Shown piece after piece: positions 47,924-57,011 of a stretch of DNA of 64,000 nucleotides (within the stretch, counting starts at the first letter, position 1; each line of letters opens with the position of its first letter). A program made the position numbers and the translations under genes. Source of the DNA: JAABVY01 sp964627935 (GTDB taxonomy: Bacteria > Zixibacteria > MSB-5A5 > JAABVY01); the NCBI GenBank assembly GCA_964627935.1, contig CAZVLB010000021.1, positions 1 to 64,000 on the forward strand, written 5' to 3'. The notes below the pieces were generated by a model that was given only the letters and a program-made list of their open reading frames with translations, had not been told where the DNA came from and did no database searches.

Positions 47924-49048
47924 TTATCCCTTTAAAATAGCCTGTATGATAACATCAGAACCCTTCAGTTCGTTCTCTGCCAGCTTAAGATTCTTTCTGG
48001 CCCGCTCGAAATCCGGATTTATGCTCAAGGCTTTCTTGTATTCATCGATAGCCTTACCATGAATAAATCGTCCCAGCATGGTAAATGCCACTGCCAGCTC
48101 ATAGTGCAGGTCGGCGTAATGCGGATTATTTGAAATCGCATTTTGCAGGTATTTGATTCGCCGGGAAATGATCTTTTCATTTAGCTGGTCAGAACCGAGC
48201 ATAAACTTGAAATAGAAATTTGAAGTCTCGCTGGTTTTGAGCCTGCGCCTCTTTTCACGGCAGGCCAGGAATTTAGCGAAGGCCTTTTCCAGATTACCCT
48301 GCTCGAAAAACTTCTGGCCCTCGCGGAAATCCTGGTCGACTATATCCGGCATGATAACGCTGGCTTTATCGATGGCATTGCGGGTCATCTCTTCCTGGTT
48401 GGCAAACAGGTTGAAATCCTCGCGACGGATGGCGTTGAGCATATATGCCAGCCCTTGATTGAGGTAAGCCTCGCCGTAATAGATATTCAGTTTCAATGCC
48501 TCATCGAATTCGATCACCGCCCGCTTACATGAATCCAGAGCCATGAATGCCTCGCCCAGATTGTTGTGATAATCGGCGAAAGCGGGACGCAGCTCCACGG
48601 CCCGTGCGAATGTCTGGCATGCTTCTGTATACAGGTTGAGGGCGAACTGGACCTGGCCCAGGTGACACCAGCCCTCATGAAAATCCGGATCGATCCTGAC
48701 AGCCTTGTCGAATAGTTTTGCGGCTTCCAGGTACATGTGTTTGAAAAAGAGCGCCTGGCCAATATAATCCAGGCTGCGGGGGTCATCATTGTCACCCGCG
48801 TTGCGGTACATGTCAACCAGTTGCTCGAGCTCACGACGGCGATCCTCATGGGTCGTATTGACCAGTTTCTTTAATTCTTCAAGCCCCAGTTCACGGTCGA
48901 AGCTTTCCTCAAATGTGTCCAGTAGCTGACCATCGGAAAAGATAGAGGAAAGCACTTTCCTTCCGCTGGCATCATTGATGGTCTGGATAAGATACTCCTT
49001 ATCGCCGGTTGCCAGACGGGTATTCAGTTTGAAGGCCTGCTGCGTCAT
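47924..49048 (-). CDS. TPR protein of the exopolysaccharide operon
   Basis: This 374-residue soluble protein with no signal peptide contains at least six TPR units between about 85 and 360, for example LDYIGQALFFKHMYLEAAKLF and HLGQVQFALNLYTEACQTFARAVEL, plus a C-terminal pair. The N-terminal 80 residues are unlike TPR. TPR proteins in capsule and exopolysaccharide loci often scaffold polymerase or export complexes. Its start overlaps the chain-length gene stop (ATGA), and GGGAG precedes it. Confidence 0.85.
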   Translation of the reverse strand: MTQQAFKLNTRLATGDKEYLIQTINDASGRKVLSSIFSDGQLLDTFEESFDRELGLEELKKLVNTTHEDRRRELEQLVDMYRNAGDNDDPRSLDYIGQALFFKHMYLEAAKLFDKAVRIDPDFHEGWCHLGQVQFALNLYTEACQTFARAVELRPAFADYHNNLGEAFMALDSCKRAVIEFDEALKLNIYYGEAYLNQGLAYMLNAIRREDFNLFANQEEMTRNAIDKASVIMPDIVDQDFREGQKFFEQGNLEKAFAKFLACREKRRRLKTSETSNFYFKFMLGSDQLNEKIISRRIKYLQNAISNNPHYADLHYELAVAFTMLGRFIHGKAIDEYKKALSINPDFERARKNLKLAENELKGSDVIIQAILKG

Positions 49049-50598
49049 GTTTTACTCCCTGCCATCTTTTTAGGAGCGCGGACTTTCTCACGCGGTGCGT
49101 CCTTGAATTCAATCTTCGGAATAGTGCCGAGCACCTTGAGGCCCAGCATATCCTCCACGCTTTCGATCTTTTTGATAGAGTTATCGGTGACCTCGGCCAG
49201 GATGATCGCGCCTACTCCCAGGAGCAATCCCAGGGCACAGCCCATGACCGTAAGCTTGATACGATTGGGCCAGTAAGGTACGAGCGGTACGAAGGCCGGT
49301 TCTATGACCTTGTACCTGCTTTCGGCATTGTCGCGCATGGCGTTGATCATGACCTGAGAGCCGATATATGATTCCATGAAGTCATCATAAAGTCTCTTGC
49401 GCCTGTTAACTTCGTTTTCAAGCGTTTGAAGCTGCAATTCGGCATCCGGGCCGGTCGAGAAGCTGGTCTTGATATTCTCTTTGCTAATGGCCAGACGTTT
49501 TTCCTTATGAACGAAATAGTCCAATTCTACCCGGGTGAGCAGGTATTCCGAAATCAGGTCGATATTTTCATCTGACAGACCGGAAAATTCAACGGCGGCG
49601 GAGGAGTCGATCATGGCTTCTATCGTATCCAGGGTGCTCTGCATGCTTCGTCTCTGCGTGGTAACCTTGGGATCGCGCCAGGTATATTTTTCCATTAATT
49701 GGGCCCAGCCTGTGGTTCGATCCAGAAGCAGACGTTTCTGCACACTGACATCGGCCGGCAAATCCAGTGAGGCCGGATCGATGCCCATGTCCGTTAACTG
49801 GCTCTCGATAAAATTCAGCCTGTCGCTGGCTTCGACCTTGTCGGTCAGACGGGTCCTGTCCAGTTCCGATTCGATGTCTTTCAGATTGTCCTGTGTACTC
49901 AGGGCACGGTCTATAGTTGATTTCTGGTAGTCGCGCTTGTATTCGGCCAGTTCGGCCTCTTTCTCTTCATATTCTTTTTTGTAAATCTGCGCCTGCGTGT
50001 TGGAGAATTCCAGACGACTGCGGATTTCCAGCAGGTCGGCCTGCAACCGTTCCTCGCGATAGACCTCGGCCAGCGTCTGGGCAATATCTCGAGCCATGAT
50101 CGGGTCCGTATGACGGGCCACTATCTGAACCAGGTTCGTGCCCTCGAAATAAACCGATATCTTGCTGCGCAATTCCTCGATTAATGCCCGATAAATCAGT
50201 TCCTCGGGACGAATGTTGGGAAATTCTTTCTGAAGATCGGCGGCCTTCTTCTGCATCTCCGGATCCTCATCGAGGTTAAGCTGGGTAATCAGCTTGGAAA
50301 GATACAGGCTGGAGGTTATCAGCCCCTTGACTTCGTTTTGCATCTGACGGCGCTGGCGGTCGGAAATATAGCCACCGCGGTATTCGCCGGTTAATTCACG
50401 TTCTATGGTCGGGCTGACCACGCTTGTTGTGGATGATTGCACAATGGCCCATGATTCGTACTTGGGATCCATCAGGTAAGTGCCGGCATAGCTGATCGCC
50501 ACCACCAGAATAAATGGAATTATCAGGAGCCATTTACGCTTCAATGCTACCTGCATAATTTCGCGCAGGTCTATTTGTTTTTCCTGTTGATTTACCAT
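49045..50598 (-). CDS. Wzz/GumC-type polysaccharide chain-length regulator
   Basis: This 517-residue inner-membrane protein has an N-terminal membrane segment (about 22-40, LLIIPFILVVAISYAGTYL), a long periplasmic domain with coiled coil (about 180-260 and 340-400), the conserved proline-rich block PAFVPLVPYWPNRIKL, and a second membrane segment (KLTVMGCALGLLLGVGAIILAE). It lacks the fused kinase domain; that function is supplied by the gene at 47218. The pair controls polymer length and export. Confidence 0.93.
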   Translation of the reverse strand: MVNQQEKQIDLREIMQVALKRKWLLIIPFILVVAISYAGTYLMDPKYESWAIVQSSTTSVVSPTIERELTGEYRGGYISDRQRRQMQNEVKGLITSSLYLSKLITQLNLDEDPEMQKKAADLQKEFPNIRPEELIYRALIEELRSKISVYFEGTNLVQIVARHTDPIMARDIAQTLAEVYREERLQADLLEIRSRLEFSNTQAQIYKKEYEEKEAELAEYKRDYQKSTIDRALSTQDNLKDIESELDRTRLTDKVEASDRLNFIESQLTDMGIDPASLDLPADVSVQKRLLLDRTTGWAQLMEKYTWRDPKVTTQRRSMQSTLDTIEAMIDSSAAVEFSGLSDENIDLISEYLLTRVELDYFVHKEKRLAISKENIKTSFSTGPDAELQLQTLENEVNRRKRLYDDFMESYIGSQVMINAMRDNAESRYKVIEPAFVPLVPYWPNRIKLTVMGCALGLLLGVGAIILAEVTDNSIKKIESVEDMLGLKVLGTIPKIEFKDAPREKVRAPKKMAGSKT

Positions 50599-50601
50599 GT
50601 C

Positions 50602-51573
50602 CTAATCAGATATCCTGTCTACTAGTAAATATGTTGATACCAGTGTCCCGAATATGGCCACGAAATCACGCATCCGACCCCAGGTGTTCCAGAATCCGCC
50701 CGATTCCTGAGGGATATAAATCGTATCCTCAGGCTTGAGCTTATAGTGGGGGGGGGTGCCCTTTTTCGTGCGTTTATCCAGGTCTACGGTTATAACATTC
50801 GAGTAACGGTCTTGTTTATTATAAATTCTAACTTTTGACAAATCGGCATCAGCTGTCGGCCCGCCGGTTAAAGAGATAGCATCCAGAACCTCCATACCCG
50901 GTTCCAGATTAATCGATCCCGGGTTGCCGACCCGTCCGATAACATAGACAATGCTCTTGCGCATCCCGGCCGCCGCTGTGGGAAGGCCCGGACCCTCCTC
51001 GGAGGGTGCTCGTTTTACTTCTACTATGTCACGCGGGAACAGTTCCGGATATTTGGATTCATCACCCTGGGCGATTATCTCGGACAGGTTGACATGCAGG
51101 ATTTCACCCTCATTGACCGACCCGCGCACGATTACGACATTGGAAAGGTCACCGAATTCCGTTACACCTCCGGCTTCCTTGATCAGCTCGAAAGCATTGG
51201 GCATCACCTCGAAAGCGTATTTGCCGGGATTGCGGACTGCGCCCGTAATAAACACCTTCTGGGAGTTATATTGCAATACCTCGACTGTTGCCTGCGAAAT
51301 TTCTTTATTATAACGCGACACCTGGTCACCTATTTTTTGGGCCAGTTGTGTGGGTGTCAGGCCTGCGGCGGTTATTTCACCGATAACACTGAGTGTTATT
51401 TTACCATCCTGCCTGACCGTAACTGTCTGATTCAGAGAGGGATCCTGCCAGAATGAGACCGAGAGCACATCCTCGGGCCCGATAGTATAATCCTGTGCCG
51501 ATAATGTGGCCGGATCAAACAGGAGAAATGATATCGCAATTAAAGCTAAGCCAATTGTTCTCAAGCGTTTCAT
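50602..51573 (-). CDS. Wza-like polysaccharide export outer-membrane protein
   Basis: This protein has 323 residues. A signal peptide (MKRLRTIGLALIAISFLLF...A) is followed by the polysaccharide-export domain (YTIGPEDVLSVSFWQDPSLNQ) and two SLBB repeats (VFITGAVRNPGKYAF and VYVIGRVGNPGSINL). A final hydrophobic segment (MRDFVAIFGTLVSTYLLV) may span the outer membrane. AAAAGGAG precedes the ATG. A run of nine C residues on the coding strand (50748-50756), in the Thr-Pro-Pro-His region, could slip and change the reading frame. Confidence 0.93.
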   Translation of the reverse strand: MKRLRTIGLALIAISFLLFDPATLSAQDYTIGPEDVLSVSFWQDPSLNQTVTVRQDGKITLSVIGEITAAGLTPTQLAQKIGDQVSRYNKEISQATVEVLQYNSQKVFITGAVRNPGKYAFEVMPNAFELIKEAGGVTEFGDLSNVVIVRGSVNEGEILHVNLSEIIAQGDESKYPELFPRDIVEVKRAPSEEGPGLPTAAAGMRKSIVYVIGRVGNPGSINLEPGMEVLDAISLTGGPTADADLSKVRIYNKQDRYSNVITVDLDKRTKKGTPPHYKLKPEDTIYIPQESGGFWNTWGRMRDFVAIFGTLVSTYLLVDRISD

Positions 51574-51855
51574 CTAAACTCCTTTTTAGATATGTCGGCA
51601 TAATATATCCCCGTTTTACTCAATGTAAAGCAAAAACTGCCGGCTCGCGGAGATGTTTCATGGTCGTTGTGCCATGTTCCACGGGGCCGTTGCGGAACGG
51701 GAGATTCCAGAAATTATCCATGCTAAAGATATAAAATATCCCTCCGAATGCCACATTAAACTCGTAAAAAAGATGATGATTAAAGATCGTGATTGAATGA
51801 TTGCGGGATCATTGGCAACCTTTTGTACAAAAGTGCTTTAAAGATTAAAAAGATA
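51574..51855. other. Intergenic region upstream of the exopolysaccharide operon
   Basis: This is the divergent region between the Wza-like gene and tRNA-Phe. It contains a weak hairpin (GTTCC...GGAAC, near 51680) and AT-rich DNA toward the tRNA promoter. No gene is seen. Confidence 0.55.
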
Positions 51856-51884
51856 TTGACTTCGGTCGAAAAAAATTGTATAGA
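51856..51884 (+). promoter_or_regulatory. Promoter of tRNA-Phe
   Basis: TTGACT (51856-51861), a 17-base spacer and TATAGA (51879-51884). The predicted start is about 51891, eight bases before the tRNA. Confidence 0.8.
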
Positions 51885-51898
51885 GATTGTTCTGTAAC

Positions 51899-51971
<73 letters not shown>

Positions 51972-51983
51972 TTTTTTAGTGCC

Positions 51984-52667
51984 CTAAAACTGATCCGGTA
52001 CTATCTTCGTGTAGCCGGGCAGGCCGGTTCTAAATCCCATCCTGAATTTGCTCACCTTGTAGGGCCAGGATTTCTTGCGGCAGAATTTTATCCCCAATAT
52101 AGTGCAGAAATGACACTCGCCGACCGTGCGGTAACCCATGCGCTCATGAAACCGTATTGAATTCTGGTTGAAATTATCGATCGATACGAATGACTTATAT
52201 CTTTCCGGCATATAATAATCAAATAGAAGTTTCATCTGCGCCGTCATCAGGCCCTTACGCCTGTGATCCCTGTGTGTGTATTCGCCGTAGATATAATGGC
52301 CCTCGGGTCCGGTGTCAAAATGAACCCCCTGTGACCAGACATACATTTTGTCCGCAATGGCCCAGGCAATAGAAACGATTTTGCCGTCCTTCTCGGCCAC
52401 GGTACATTTGTCGCCGCGCTTAATCCGCCTCAGGAGTGTTTCCTGCTCCACGCCGACATGTTTTACCTTGTCTGCGTCGGACTGATCGGCAAACCTGATT
52501 AAATAGCCATCGGCCGGGCTGGGGATGACCTCGGGATTGTCGTATTGGAGCAGGATGGCATGGACATAGAAAAAGATTGCCCGCGGCAGACGCGAAGAGA
52601 TATTGACCAGCACATACCTGAATCCTTTTTGCCTGATACCATCTATCAGCTTTCCAAATTTAGTCAT
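51984..52667 (-). CDS. GNAT-family N-acetyltransferase
   Basis: This protein has 227 residues. After an N-terminal extension of about 60 residues, the GNAT core shows strand DGKIVSIAWAIAD, the acetyl-CoA loop THRDHRRKGLMTAQM (the R/QxxGxG-like motif reads RRKGLM), and the closing SVDN-like motif SFVSIDNFNQNSIRFHERMGY. It would transfer an acetyl group to an amine or amino sugar. It lies next to the exopolysaccharide cluster on the same strand but on the far side of tRNA-Phe, so a linked role is only a guess. Confidence 0.85.
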   Translation of the reverse strand: MTKFGKLIDGIRQKGFRYVLVNISSRLPRAIFFYVHAILLQYDNPEVIPSPADGYLIRFADQSDADKVKHVGVEQETLLRRIKRGDKCTVAEKDGKIVSIAWAIADKMYVWSQGVHFDTGPEGHYIYGEYTHRDHRRKGLMTAQMKLLFDYYMPERYKSFVSIDNFNQNSIRFHERMGYRTVGECHFCTILGIKFCRKKSWPYKVSKFRMGFRTGLPGYTKIVPDQF

Positions 52668-52973
52668 TTGTATTTCTCGCTTAAATCAATCCAGCTGGGA
52701 TACAATGCCTGTAAACTGATCGAGCATGCAAAAGTTCGCCGCCGATTAAATATAATTTAAAAATAGTCTGATTTTAAGACTAGCGGAATATTTTTCATTT
52801 CACACATGGCAATCTTTTCCCGATTCTGATCTTTCATATTTGCCACAATGTTTTTATGTTATTTTTATTCTATTGTCAGACAAGGGGATAACTGGTTTCT
52901 GGCGAAAATTTCTGCTTTGGCACACGCTTTGATCATCTATACGGGCAAAGGAGATAACAAAAGGAAAGAAGAA
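52668..52973. other. Intergenic region, no gene seen
   Basis: AT-rich DNA between the GNAT gene and a small membrane protein gene. It contains a weak AGTCT...AGACT hairpin near 52767-52783 and nothing else I can support. Confidence 0.5.
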
Positions 52974-53147
52974 ATGGGAAAGCTGATACTGATTATAATC
53001 GCACTGGTTCTGGTCCTGGTAATACTACCGGCCGATTTGAAAAACTGGTGCGTGACCCAGGTGCATGGAATGCTCGCCGAAAATTCGATGGTGTTCGATT
53101 CATTTGAAGAAACTGATCACAGTCTGGAAATCGTGAAAAGATGTTAA
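52974..53147 (+). CDS. Small single-pass membrane protein
   Basis: This protein has 57 residues. AAAGGAAAGAAGA precedes the ATG at 52974; a longer in-frame start at 52848 has no ribosome site. One strong membrane segment (about 3-21, KLILIIIALVLVLVILPAD) is followed by a short extracytoplasmic or cytoplasmic tail with two cysteines. The function is unknown. A strong terminator at 53296-53325 may end its transcript. Confidence 0.5.
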   Translation: MGKLILIIIALVLVLVILPADLKNWCVTQVHGMLAENSMVFDSFEETDHSLEIVKRC

Positions 53148-53295
53148 CTGAGAAAAATTTGGAAGAGATGAAAGATAGAGTGAAAGACAAGACAGGACAA
53201 ATATTAGTCTACCATCCTGAAGCACCAATATGGATGTGACTGAATAACGATCTAATTTTTGGCGTGCTTTTTTGATGCTTCCCTCCTTTTGTTTA

Positions 53296-53325
53296 AGGCG
53301 GACCTCCCTCGGTCCGTCTTTTTTA
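53296..53325 (+). terminator. Intrinsic terminator
   Basis: GGCGGACC (53297-53304) pairs with GGTCCGTC (53311-53318, one wobble), followed by six T residues. It separates the small membrane protein from the dockerin-bearing secreted protein. Confidence 0.88.
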
Positions 53326-53427
53326 TTGCCCGAAACCTGCGCAAATATCTGCTTGCCTTTCTGAACGTTTTGCGCTTCATTTACGTTCAGCATTTAAATA
53401 CAAGAAATAGAGTTACATCTGAACTAA

Positions 53428-55686
53428 ATGAAGAAATCAATTCTTATAATCCTGCTCATCCTGGCCGTCTGCACAACGCTCTTTTCGCAGCCGGATACTG
53501 CAATACATATCAATGCCAACCGGATCCTGATGTATGCCGGGAATAACGGTATCATCGCCAACGATTTCTTTGGAGAAATAGACAGCACATTCGAGGGCTT
53601 CTACTATGGTGAGGATGACCGCTATACATTGATGTTTGCCGGGGGTCTGTGGATCACGAGCAAGATTTCGCGTGAAATCTTTACCGGCATGGCCTATTAC
53701 TCCGCAGGCAGAACTTACACCGAATTTGTCCCCGGGCCATTAGACGGCAATATTGAGGATTCCTCGGAATTGCGTGTTTACAAAATTACCCGCGACGATT
53801 TGCAGAATCCGGGACAGGATTATCTGGAGTGGCCCTCAGAATGGGGCGCGCCTGTGGATTCGGCCGGCGATCCATTGCTGTTGGGAGATGAAACCCTGTT
53901 TTCAATTTACAATGATACAGATACTACCCGCAGGGGATTTACCGCCGGCAGTAAGCTCCCGATGTATTCGGAGGTGCGCCAGACTATTCATGCCTACAAC
54001 AAAGACAAAGCGTTAGGCGATGTTGTCTTTGTGGAATACGAGATTATTAACAGGTCGGCGCAGAGATGGGATTCGGTTTATGTCGGCCAGTTTACCGACC
54101 CCGATATCGGTACGCCCTTTGATGATTTCCTCGGTTCCAGCCCGCAACTGGATCTGACCTATGTCTATTCCGATTCGCTCGATGAGGAACTGGCCGGTAT
54201 TGGTTATCCGCTGGTCGGAACAGTATTTCTCGGCGCAGAAAAAAGCGGCCGTCCCAGATATGAACAGAGCACATCATCAACCGCGCGTGTGATTCAATTC
54301 TTCCCGATTAGCAGGGAGGAATCGATGTATATGATGCGGGGGCTGAATTATGGAGGCGTGCCCTATGCCGATCCGCAGACCGGCGAGATAAAATCAATGC
54401 CTCTGGACGGCGATGCGCGCTATGATGTTGGCTGGGTTGATAATGATCCGGAGGATAAGCGAACCCTGATTTCGCGCGGGCCGTTTTATCTGATGCCAGG
54501 AGACACGCTGAGAATCCATTTCGCCCTGATTGCTTTAAGCCGTGCAGAACGCATCGAGGCCTTCAATGATTTCTTCGATTTGGCAGAGAAAGTAGGCGAC
54601 TGGCATAATCTTGGTCCCCATGGGCTGGCATTGGCCTCAGAATCCGATGACGGTTTTATCTCGGCTGTGAGATTTAAGCCGGTTTACCAGAACTGGATCG
54701 AACCTGTGCCGTTTGTAAATGATTTCGCGAACATGGGAACAGGCAGGGCAGAGGAGATTTTTGAATCTTCCATTCGCGAATCGGAATATATTTCGGTTGA
54801 GCTTAAATTCGGCTCTGATAATTCCCAGAATGTTTACTATTACAATCGAAGCGATGATTCATGGGATTATGCCGGTTTCCTGGAGCTTCCCGTTTCTGCC
54901 TATGAAAAGGAGAGCGGCCAGCAGCTCGATCTTTTATTTCTGACAGACAATGCCCAGGCCTGTGACTTCTGCTTCATCAATCCGCGCAATGATCCGGAAC
55001 GGTTTTATAGACTATTAGTTGTGGCCTCAGATTATTCGGGGACCGAAAGGGATGATTATATTTTCGATGATGTGATAGCCGGGATGGGTGAGCTGGATCT
55101 GATGTATTTGATTCAGTTCCGGGCGCGTTCAAAATCGCTTGTGCATAATATTCAAAATGGCCAGTCGCTGGAAATCGAATATCTTCGCCCGCAATTGTCA
55201 TCATCGCAAATCGAACTGCAGTTTGACACAGTTCCTGTCGGCACCGAAGATATGCTGGGCTACCTGATAGTAAGTGATTATCAATCGGACTATAATGTGC
55301 GCATTGAATTTTCCAATCCGACCATGTTTTCCTCGCATCAGCCTCAGTACATTGTTCCCGGTGAACTGGAGCAGCCGGTGTATTTCAGTTTTCATCCCAG
55401 ACAGACAGATGTAAACATGTCCACGGCGCAGTTATACAATCTGAATTTTGAAGAGTATTTTGCAGAGATAGAATTTAGCGGAGGTGGAGCGGTCTGGCCG
55501 CTAATCGGTGATATCAATCTGAATGGCTGGCTCGAGCCCTCGGATATCGCCGCCTACATCGGGTATTTATACCGCGATTTCGAACTGCCGGCCGACTTTG
55601 TCGAGCTTGACCTGGGACCGCCGGCGGGAATTGATTTAAGCGATGTTATGCGCCTGATCAATATCGTCTTTCAGCCGGTTGATTAA
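53428..55686 (+). CDS. Secreted protein with C-terminal dockerin-like module
   Basis: This protein has 752 residues. A signal peptide (MKKSILIILLILAVCTTLFS) is followed by a large domain of unknown fold with repeated aromatic and glycine turns (LMFAGGLWITSK, AYNKDKALGDVVFVEYEI). About residues 690-750 form a dockerin-like pair of calcium-loop helices. The first half, GDINLNGWLEPSDIAAYIGYLY, is a good type I loop; the second (DLGPPAGIDLSDVMRLINIVF) is degenerate. Dockerin-like tails at protein ends are frequent in Zixibacteria-like genomes. No cohesin is seen here. There is no ribosome site before the ATG. Confidence 0.8.
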   Translation: MKKSILIILLILAVCTTLFSQPDTAIHINANRILMYAGNNGIIANDFFGEIDSTFEGFYYGEDDRYTLMFAGGLWITSKISREIFTGMAYYSAGRTYTEFVPGPLDGNIEDSSELRVYKITRDDLQNPGQDYLEWPSEWGAPVDSAGDPLLLGDETLFSIYNDTDTTRRGFTAGSKLPMYSEVRQTIHAYNKDKALGDVVFVEYEIINRSAQRWDSVYVGQFTDPDIGTPFDDFLGSSPQLDLTYVYSDSLDEELAGIGYPLVGTVFLGAEKSGRPRYEQSTSSTARVIQFFPISREESMYMMRGLNYGGVPYADPQTGEIKSMPLDGDARYDVGWVDNDPEDKRTLISRGPFYLMPGDTLRIHFALIALSRAERIEAFNDFFDLAEKVGDWHNLGPHGLALASESDDGFISAVRFKPVYQNWIEPVPFVNDFANMGTGRAEEIFESSIRESEYISVELKFGSDNSQNVYYYNRSDDSWDYAGFLELPVSAYEKESGQQLDLLFLTDNAQACDFCFINPRNDPERFYRLLVVASDYSGTERDDYIFDDVIAGMGELDLMYLIQFRARSKSLVHNIQNGQSLEIEYLRPQLSSSQIELQFDTVPVGTEDMLGYLIVSDYQSDYNVRIEFSNPTMFSSHQPQYIVPGELEQPVYFSFHPRQTDVNMSTAQLYNLNFEEYFAEIEFSGGGAVWPLIGDINLNGWLEPSDIAAYIGYLYRDFELPADFVELDLGPPAGIDLSDVMRLINIVFQPVD

Positions 55687-55742
55687 GCTCAGTCTCCTTT
55701 TGGCATTGGAATTGCCCTATTAACGTATAGGAATACGTTATT

Positions 55743-56609
55743 ATGCATAAGCACGCCAATTTCAAAATTCTACTGATTGGTCTATTATTGTGCTGCATGG
55801 CCAATCTGGCCGCCGCGCCTGTCCCGATCTCTACCATGATCCAGTCTCATGGCGCTATTATGATGCCGGATTTGCGGTTATACGATAATCATGGCGACTC
55901 AAGGGGCCCCAGGATACTCTCGCATACGGTCGCTGTTGGTGCAAATCTGACCGCTATGCCATTTCTGTATGACCATATGACCGGATTGTGGGGTGACCCG
56001 AATGGCAGTTTTCATTTCAAGGATGACTGGAACGGGGACAACCTCGGGCTGAATGATGAAGTCTCGCATCTCTTTGTGTCATACAAGCTTGCGCAGTTCC
56101 TGGTTGCAGGCTACGGCAAGCTGGGGTATTCTGAAAAAACTGCAAGAATTCTGGGATTTGCTGAAGCCGCTTTCATAGTTACTGCAGTTGAATTCCCAAT
56201 TGACGCCTTTAATCCGGATCAGGGATTGGGCGTATCGGATTTAATCTTCGATTATACCGGGCTTGGGCTGGCCTATCTAAAGCTTACTGATTCCCGATTT
56301 GAGGATTTTGATCTCAAGGTTTCGGTTAAGTCGCTATCCTATGACAGCCGAAGTGTGCTGGGAGATAATAGCGAGGATTATGATAATTATATCTACTGGT
56401 TGACGTACAGGAAGACTCCATTTGTATTTGGACTGGGATATGGAACGGATCATCCGGAAGTGTGGGATGTTGACCGCCAGTTTCATCTGGGGATCGGCAC
56501 AACCCTGCCGGATTTGCTGGGGCTGTTCAGCGAAGATGCATCGAAGTTTTTCAGATGGGCCGAACTGTACTACATCAATATCCGCTGGAATTTCGTTACT
56601 ATTGATTAG
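55743..56609 (+). CDS. Secreted DUF2279/YfiM-like protein
   Basis: This protein has 288 residues. A signal peptide (FKILLIGLLLCCMANLAA) precedes the block SFHFKDDWNGDNLGLNDEVSHLFVSYKLAQF, which resembles the DUF2279 pattern of a tryptophan-rich turn followed by D-x-x-x-H. Short hydrophobic helices follow, then ALYLKL-like and FGLGYGTDH strands, as in an outer-membrane-associated protein. TAGGA lies before the ATG. Stops of this gene and the convergent one share a small hairpin (TTAGGC/GCCTAA, 56606-56622). Function unknown. Confidence 0.65.
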   Translation: MHKHANFKILLIGLLLCCMANLAAAPVPISTMIQSHGAIMMPDLRLYDNHGDSRGPRILSHTVAVGANLTAMPFLYDHMTGLWGDPNGSFHFKDDWNGDNLGLNDEVSHLFVSYKLAQFLVAGYGKLGYSEKTARILGFAEAAFIVTAVEFPIDAFNPDQGLGVSDLIFDYTGLGLAYLKLTDSRFEDFDLKVSVKSLSYDSRSVLGDNSEDYDNYIYWLTYRKTPFVFGLGYGTDHPEVWDVDRQFHLGIGTTLPDLLGLFSEDASKFFRWAELYYINIRWNFVTID

Positions 56610-56618
56610 GCTTAAAGC

Positions 56619-56852
56619 CTAACGTACTAACTGCCTGAAAAATCCAACCACTATAAACGCCGCGCCTGCCACTATGGTCAATTTCACGAAGGGATTCGGC
56701 ATCAGGCTGAAATGATCGACCAGCTGTTTGATCTCGAGGGTCATGGCTTTGAAGAATTTGACTAATTGTATATCTCCCGGAGTGGGAGGTATACCGATCA
56801 AAAGAACATAGCATACGGCGGCGACGGCTAATATAATCAGCAGGAAACGCAT
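56619..56852 (-). CDS. Small two-pass membrane protein
   Basis: This protein has 77 residues and two hydrophobic segments (3-21, LLIILAVAAVCYVLLIGI, and 56-72, VKLTIVAGAAFIVVGFF) joined by an amphipathic stretch (GDIQLVKFFKAMTLEIKQLVD). AAAGGAATATC precedes the ATG. It has no recognised family. It is convergent with the DUF2279-like gene and divergent from the patatin gene. Confidence 0.6.
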   Translation of the reverse strand: MRFLLIILAVAAVCYVLLIGIPPTPGDIQLVKFFKAMTLEIKQLVDHFSLMPNPFVKLTIVAGAAFIVVGFFRQLVR

Positions 56853-57011
56853 GATATTCCTTTCAAACTGCGGGGAAAGGATTTTATATTCTCTATTATA
56901 TTGTACTTCAAAATATATTTAAGTTTGCAGGAAAACAATGTCTTTTTTGATACAGTTTATATTTCAATGTTGTTATTGCGGTTACGCAATTTATGTAATA
57001 GATTACCTGAC

